Origin: Ligaoa zhengdingensis
Lineage (GTDB): Bacteria; Bacillota; Clostridia; Oscillospirales; Ruminococcaceae
Length of the DNA: 6,425 nt
NCBI RefSeq assembly: GCF_014384885.1
Contig: NZ_JACRST010000048.1
Coordinates: 1 to 6,425, forward strand
Direction: 5' to 3'
Under the pieces are notes generated by a model. It was not told where the DNA came from. It saw only the letters and a list, made by a program, of their open reading frames with translations, and did not search any database. Below, piece after piece: positions 3,683-6,425 of the stretch (positions within the stretch are counted from its first letter, which is position 1; each line of letters opens with the position of its first letter). The position numbers and the translations under genes were made by a program.

Positions 3683-4778
3683 TCGCGCGGTGCTGGCCGG
3701 GTCGGGACTCCCCTCGTCTAACAGGGGAGTCAGTGAATTCAGGAACCCCGAGGGAACCCTGACGGTCGGCATTGACTGGTTCTCCGCTTCCATCGATCTG
3801 CGCGCAGCGCTGGACGAGGTTGCGTTCCGTGATGGCGACAGTTTCGAAGAGGTCCGCCAGTGGATCGAGTTCTCCCCGGACAATGCCCGCATTGCGGCCT
3901 TGCAGGTGTTCTGCTGGTTCTTCGCCGGTCTGGGTCTTGAACTGGATGAAACGGCCGGCGGCGGCCGCTTCTACACGTGGCGAATCAAGATCATCGACGC
4001 GGCCAAGAAGTTCGTCGGGATGATCGAACTGGGTGGCGAAAAGTGCCGCCGCGCAGATGGTACGTATACCGCCCGCATCGAGCTAACCGGTGATGGATGC
4101 AAGGCGATTAGCGCAGCGCGCTGCGGCCATGCGCAGCGGTGGCTGGAGCTTCGAGCGAAGCTCGAAAGCTGCGCCGGGAGGATCACCCGTGTCGATGTGT
4201 GCGCCGATGACCTGGTGGGCGATTACCCGTTGCGCATGGCACAGAAGTGGTACGCCAATGGCGACTTCGACAACCGTGGTCAGCGCCCCAAGGCGCAGCT
4301 GGTGGACGACTACGACAGCGGCGACGGCAAGACGTTCTATGTGGGCGGCAAGAAGTCGGAGAAGCAACTGCGCGTCTACGAGAAGGGCAGGGAACAAGGC
4401 GACAAGAGTTCGCCGTGGGTGCGCTATGAGGCGCAGTTCCGCAACTCCAATCGCAAGGAACTGCCGCTCGACATTCTTCGTGATCCGGCCTCCTACCTGC
4501 TCGGGGCTTATCCGGTCCTGTCCTTTCTGCGCTGTGTTGCTACGCGCATCGAAATCACGAAAGCCGCCGTTGAGGCGACGTGGAAGAGCGTCCGTCGCCA
4601 CATCCGCCGCCAGTACGGCGCGGCCCTCAATTTCATCGCCAAGAACTGCCCAGACGATCAGGCATTGCGGGCGGTAATCGAATCCTGCACTTCGCCATCG
4701 CTGCCGAAGTGGGTCACAGGTGACACAGCAGCGCACTGGCCCGAAATCGCGGCCGTACAGCCAACCTCAAAGGGGTAA
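3672..4778 (+). CDS. Phage replication initiation protein (Rep_trans-like, gene II equivalent)
   Basis: This 368-aa protein would nick the double-stranded replicative form to start rolling-circle replication. The body begins at LTVGIDWFSASID (about 30). It contains RITRVDVCADDL (about 174-185), an acidic motif typical of the family, then GDGKTFYVGGKKSEKQLRVYEKGREQGD and WVRYEAQFRNSNRKELPLDIL. These fit the replication initiation factor family (Rep_trans) of xanthomonad inoviruses. The ATG at 3672 overlaps the preceding gene and has AAGGG eight bases upstream. The frame is open to 3588, but that would overlap the 40-aa gene much more. The first 30 residues (AGSGLPSSNRGVSEFRNPEG) are unlike a folded domain. 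Their DNA carries a 9-bp hairpin and two short repeats, possibly the origin. AGGGG before the stop serves the next gene. Confidence 0.92.
   Translation: MVGDRAVLAGSGLPSSNRGVSEFRNPEGTLTVGIDWFSASIDLRAALDEVAFRDGDSFEEVRQWIEFSPDNARIAALQVFCWFFAGLGLELDETAGGGRFYTWRIKIIDAAKKFVGMIELGGEKCRRADGTYTARIELTGDGCKAISAARCGHAQRWLELRAKLESCAGRITRVDVCADDLVGDYPLRMAQKWYANGDFDNRGQRPKAQLVDDYDSGDGKTFYVGGKKSEKQLRVYEKGREQGDKSSPWVRYEAQFRNSNRKELPLDILRDPASYLLGAYPVLSFLRCVATRIEITKAAVEATWKSVRRHIRRQYGAALNFIAKNCPDDQALRAVIESCTSPSLPKWVTGDTAAHWPEIAAVQPTSKG
3706..3761 (+). other. Candidate plus-strand replication origin (hairpin and short repeats) inside the rep start
   Basis: GACTCCCCT (3706-3714) and AGGGGAGTC (3723-3731) form a perfect 9-bp stem around the 8-base loop CGTCTAAC. 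Two imperfect direct repeats follow, AGGAACCCCG (3741-3750) and AGGGAACCCTG (3751-3761), as would suit Rep binding. Hairpins with an exposed loop beside short repeats are typical of rolling-circle nick sites. Some filamentous phages carry the origin inside the replication gene. The nick site is not proven. Confidence 0.45.
4146..4163. repeat. 8-bp inverted repeat within rep
   Basis: GAGCTTCG and CGAAGCTC form a perfect stem around an AG loop inside the rep coding region. There is no T-run, so it is not a terminator. It could be a minor structural element of the ssDNA genome, or chance within codons for Leu-Arg-Ala-Lys-Leu. Confidence 0.3.
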
Positions 4779-4784
4779 CAACAC

Positions 4785-5087
4785 ATGAGCATCAAGGTCA
4801 CCGTCCTCAAGAACGAAATTGACGAACGCGGCGGCAGCTTCAAGAACGACGCTGGCGAGAACGTGGAATACACCACCCGCAAGCAGAAGGCCAAGCTGGA
4901 AACCGGTGGTTTTGCCTACCCGTTCGACGTGCGCCTGGACAAGGGTCAGCCGGGCTACCCCGAGGGCGAGTACGAGCTCGATGTTGAATCCATGTTGCAG
5001 GTCAACAAGGGCGTTGCCTCGCTGAGCAAGTTCACCGTGCTGCGCCCGCTGCAGAAGGCTGCGCCACGCCCGGCAGCGCAGGCCTGA
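4785..5087 (+). CDS. Single-stranded DNA-binding protein (pV equivalent)
   Basis: This 100-aa soluble protein is immediately downstream of rep, where inoviruses encode the helix-destabilising protein that coats new plus strands and holds them for packaging. Beta-strand-like segments alternate with charged and aromatic residues (IKVTVLKNEI, NVEYTTRK, FAYPFDVRLDKGQPGYPEGEYELD, SLSKFTVLRPL), consistent with an OB-like pV fold. The tail (LQKAAPRPAAQA) is Ala/Pro-rich and probably disordered. The start at 4785 has AGGGG nine bases upstream, overlapping the end of rep. Gene position, length and the PFDVRLDKGQPGYPEGEY segment match xanthomonad phage ssDNA-binding proteins as I recall them. In f1, pV also represses translation of gene II, so it might bind the G-rich leader at 3205-3231; that is inference. 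Confidence 0.85.
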   Translation: MSIKVTVLKNEIDERGGSFKNDAGENVEYTTRKQKAKLETGGFAYPFDVRLDKGQPGYPEGEYELDVESMLQVNKGVASLSKFTVLRPLQKAAPRPAAQA

Positions 5088-5090
5088 GTC

Positions 5091-5282
5091 ATGGCGCGGT
5101 ACGTCTACGAATGCCTGCAATTCAACCAGCAGACCGGCACCTGTGAGCAGGCTGCATTCGTGCCGCGCACCGATATTCCCGCGCTTACCACTGCCGAAGT
5201 GTCGGGGATTCTGTCCATGGTTGCGGTGTGTTTCGCCGTGGCATGGGCATACAAGCAAATAGGCAGAACCATCCGTAACTAG
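5091..5282 (+). CDS. Small membrane protein, 63 aa (pVII/pIX-like position)
   Basis: It starts three bases after the ssDNA-binding protein stop, with GCAGGCC as a weak ribosome-binding site, so translation is probably coupled. The N-terminal half has two Cys ten residues apart (ECLQFNQQTGTCEQAAFVPR) that could form a disulfide loop. A transmembrane helix (about 37-55, SGILSMVAVCFAVAWAYK) and a basic end (IGRTIRN) follow. No signal peptide is evident, and charge distribution suggests Cys-loop outside and tail inside. It lies between ssDNA-binding protein and major coat, the usual position of pVII/pIX minor coat genes, and proteins of this design recur there in xanthomonad phages by recollection. 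A minor virion protein capping the leading end is the best guess. Confidence 0.7.
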   Translation: MARYVYECLQFNQQTGTCEQAAFVPRTDIPALTTAEVSGILSMVAVCFAVAWAYKQIGRTIRN

Positions 5283-5298
5283 TGAAAGGGGAAACATC

Positions 5299-5436
5299 AT
5301 GGAACTCGACGCAAGCGCCGCATTGACCGTTCTGGCCTCACTGGCCGTTGTCCTGGGCACCATCGGCGCCGCCAAGCTGGCACCGGCCGCAATTTCGGTC
5401 GGCTTCAAGTGGATCAAGGGCGCGATCTTCGGTTGA
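5299..5436 (+). CDS. Major coat protein (pVIII equivalent), 45 aa, no leader peptide
   Basis: This is the major capsid helix. The sequence MELDASAALTVLASLAVVLG then TIGAAKLAPAAISVGFKWIKGAIFG has the three coat zones: an acidic N-terminus (ELD), a hydrophobic middle and a basic amphipathic C-terminus (FKWIKGAIF) that faces the DNA. Its 45 residues equal a mature coat protein, so there is no cleavable signal peptide, as in Pf3 and some Xanthomonas phages, whose coats insert without one. AAAGGGG sits seven bases before the ATG, a strong site fitting high expression. A GC-rich terminator 14 bases after the stop ends the highly transcribed unit. A Lys (K26) in the hydrophobic stretch and the helix-breaking Pro at 29 are slightly unusual. 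Confidence 0.85.
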   Translation: MELDASAALTVLASLAVVLGTIGAAKLAPAAISVGFKWIKGAIFG

Positions 5437-5449
5437 TCGCAGTAGCACC

Positions 5450-5475
5450 GGGGCCGGGCAATCCGGCCCCTTTCT
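5450..5475 (+). terminator. Rho-independent terminator after the major coat gene
   Basis: GGGGCCGG (5450-5457), a 5-base GCAAT loop and CCGGCCCC (5463-5470) form a perfect 8-bp GC stem followed by TTTCT. It sits between coat and pIII genes, where filamentous phages classically terminate the abundant coat transcript. The downstream pIII-pVI-zot unit must then be expressed by read-through or by a promoter I could not identify. Confidence 0.8.
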
Positions 5476-5489
5476 ATGGGGGATTGGTG

Positions 5490-5552
5490 ATGCTCGGTCT
5501 ATTCGTTCTCTGCGTCGGCAGTGCGGCGCTCTACATTGCGTTCGGGGATTGA
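5490..5552 (+). CDS. Tiny hydrophobic peptide, 20 aa, possible minor coat protein (pIX-like)
   Basis: MLGLFVLCVGSAALYIAFGD is a single short membrane helix. ATG at 5490 has GGGGGA (5477-5482) seven bases upstream, and a GTG one codon earlier is an alternative. It lies just after the coat terminator and just before pIII, whose ATG follows three bases after its TGA. Inovirus minor coat proteins pVII and pIX are about 32-33 aa in f1, so this one is short. The good ribosome-binding site and tight spacing argue that it is translated, perhaps also to deliver ribosomes to pIII. I do not recognise a family. Confidence 0.5.
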   Translation: MLGLFVLCVGSAALYIAFGD

Positions 5553-5555
5553 TGC

Positions 5556-6425
5556 ATGCGTCTGTTGCTCATCGCTGTGCTGATCCTTGGCGGATTGTGG
5601 CTTCCCGCTGAGGTCCGCGCCGCAGCGGATTGCCCCATTAATGGCACTTGCGATCAGGGCAAGGCGTACGCCATGTGTGCTGCAGCAGTTCAGCGGACGA
5701 TGGACTACTTCAACTCTCGTACGAGCCAGTGGGGAAAGCCGGTCGTTCAACAAAACTGCCCAAGCGTTAACGGTTCTTTTGGTGAGAAGTACTTCAGTTG
5801 CGCCGTGCAGGAAGGTCGCAACGGCGGCGTCGTACGCTGCATGAATGCAGCTGGCGACGCGAATACTCAGCAGTTCTATTGGAAGGATGCTTGTTCCGCA
5901 CGGCCGGAAGAGCTTGGTTGGGAGGGTGGCTCGACGGCGGCTTCGGTGAATGCGTGCCACAACGGTTGCATGTATTCCAGTTCTCTCGATCCGGCTGGTG
6001 TCGCTGGTTTTAGCTACCTGCCTACGGGCGGCACCTGCACGGAATCTGACGCTCCAGCGCCCACGCCTGCCGGTGACGGCGGTGGTGACGATGGTGGAGG
6101 CGGTGGGAGTGAAACCGGCGGCGGTGATGGTGACGGGGACGGGGGCGGGGGCGACGGTGGTGGTGAAGGCGATGGGGGAGGGGATGGCGGTTCCGGTGGT
6201 GGTGATGGCGATGGCGATGGTGATGGAGATGGCGACGGGGATGGCGATGGCGATGGCGGTGAGAACCCTAGCCTTCCCGAAAATCCCACATATCCCGGCG
6301 ACGTTTCGATGCCGTACATGGATCCGCCCATTCCAAGCAGCTACCTGGGGCAATGGTCTAGTGGCCTTGGTGGCGGTTCCTGTCCCGCTGCGAAGGTCAT
6401 CACTGTTGGCGTTGGACCTGTCTCC
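5556..6425 (+). CDS. Attachment protein pIII, N-terminal part (gene continues at 1-236 on the circle)
   Basis: Joined across the circle junction the protein has 328 aa and ends at 236. In pIII-type proteins the distal domains bind pilus and TolA-type receptors, and the C-terminus anchors and caps the virion. A signal peptide (MRLLLIAVLILGGLWLPAEVRA) precedes a Cys-rich domain with ten Cys (about 26-165), implying up to five disulfides. A Gly/Asp/Glu linker (about 173-235) follows, ending in nine near-identical GAYGGN hexamers that encode Gly-Asp. Then come a Pro-rich stretch and the C-terminal part. The ATG at 5556 has GGGGA seven bases upstream. An ATG at 5552 overlaps the previous stop but is out of frame. 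The Gly-rich linker parallels those joining f1 pIII domains. Family identity rests on architecture; the receptor-binding part is not recognisable by sequence, as is usual. Confidence 0.88.
   Translation, partial: MRLLLIAVLILGGLWLPAEVRAAADCPINGTCDQGKAYAMCAAAVQRTMDYFNSRTSQWGKPVVQQNCPSVNGSFGEKYFSCAVQEGRNGGVVRCMNAAGDANTQQFYWKDACSARPEELGWEGGSTAASVNACHNGCMYSSSLDPAGVAGFSYLPTGGTCTESDAPAPTPAGDGGGDDGGGGGSETGGGDGDGDGGGGDGGGEGDGGGDGGSGGGDGDGDGDGDGDGDGDGDGGENPSLPENPTYPGDVSMPYMDPPIPSSYLGQWSSGLGGGSCPAAKVITVGVGPVS
6204..6257 (+). repeat. Hexamer tandem repeat encoding (Asp-Gly)n in pIII
   Basis: Nine consecutive copies of GAYGGN, mostly GATGGC, encode an alternating Asp-Gly tract inside the pIII linker. The six-base unit keeps the frame, so slippage would change linker length by two residues per unit without disrupting the gene. 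The less regular Gly/Asp-rich tract continues upstream to about 6072. Confidence 0.85.
6307..6425. repeat. Terminal direct repeat (right copy)
   Basis: Identical to 1-119; see that entry. The pIII frame crosses from here into the left copy without a shift, which shows the molecule is circular or the contig is a circular permutation. Confidence 0.95.

Noticed and set aside
4083..4736. Minus-strand 217-codon and plus-strand 195-codon (4090-4677) ORFs inside rep
   Set aside because: Both overlap the recognisable Rep_trans motifs in other frames, and their products are Arg/Ala-rich low-quality sequence.
5499..6353. Long minus-strand ORF (284 codons) and a 105-codon Pro/Ser-repeat ORF (6014-6331) opposite pIII
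   Set aside because: They are the antisense reading of the Gly/Asp hexamer tract and the GC-rich pIII gene. The low-complexity Ile/Thr/Ala or Pro/Ser products and the lack of ribosome-binding sites mark them as shadows.
1..6425. CRISPR array, tRNA, rRNA or insertion sequence
   Set aside because: No spaced repeats, tRNA-like folds, transposase or terminal inverted repeats were seen. The only long direct repeat is the circularisation overlap.

Overview
This window is the complete circular genome of a filamentous phage (Inoviridae). It is written as a linear contig cut inside the attachment-protein gene. The first 119 bases recur exactly as the last 119, so the circle is 6306 bp. GC is high, and the gene content (Rep_trans-type replication protein, Gly/Asp-linker attachment protein, DUF2523-like pVI, Zot with a Cys-rich tail, no secretin) resembles phages of Xanthomonadaceae such as Stenotrophomonas or Xanthomonas. 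The host is inferred from this resemblance, not shown.

Layout. The plus-strand module starts at a strong sigma70-type promoter (3117-3146) overlain by two matching dyad operators and followed by a G-rich structured leader. Then come three tiny membrane proteins (33, 77 and 40 aa), the replication initiator (3672-4778), the ssDNA-binding protein (4785-5087), a 63-aa membrane protein, and the 45-aa major coat protein made without a leader peptide (5299-5436). A rho-independent terminator follows the coat gene. Next are a 20-aa hydrophobic peptide, the attachment protein pIII (5556 through the contig junction to 236), the pVI-like protein and the Zot/pI assembly ATPase (517-1731). Most of these genes overlap or nearly touch, suggesting translational coupling.

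The minus-strand module (1855-3103) holds a 268-aa HTH and membrane protein, a probable repressor, divergent from the main promoter. Downstream of it is a 133-aa single-pass membrane protein. A possible leaderless 28-codon ORF sits between zot and this module.

How it works together. The HTH protein probably binds the paired operators and silences the plus-strand operon. Rep nicks the replicative form, possibly at a hairpin in the first codons of its own gene. The ssDNA-binding protein coats the product. Coat proteins and Zot export the virion, presumably through a host secretin because none is encoded. There is no integrase gene; a dif-like XerC/XerD site (2716-2743) is the likely attP.

The most interesting feature is that this attP lies inside the open frame of the HTH gene, between its DNA-binding/membrane half and its C-terminal half. 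It is flanked by two rho-independent terminators that would face inward from both ends of an integrated prophage. Integration would therefore split or re-tail the putative repressor, resembling integration-dependent immunity.
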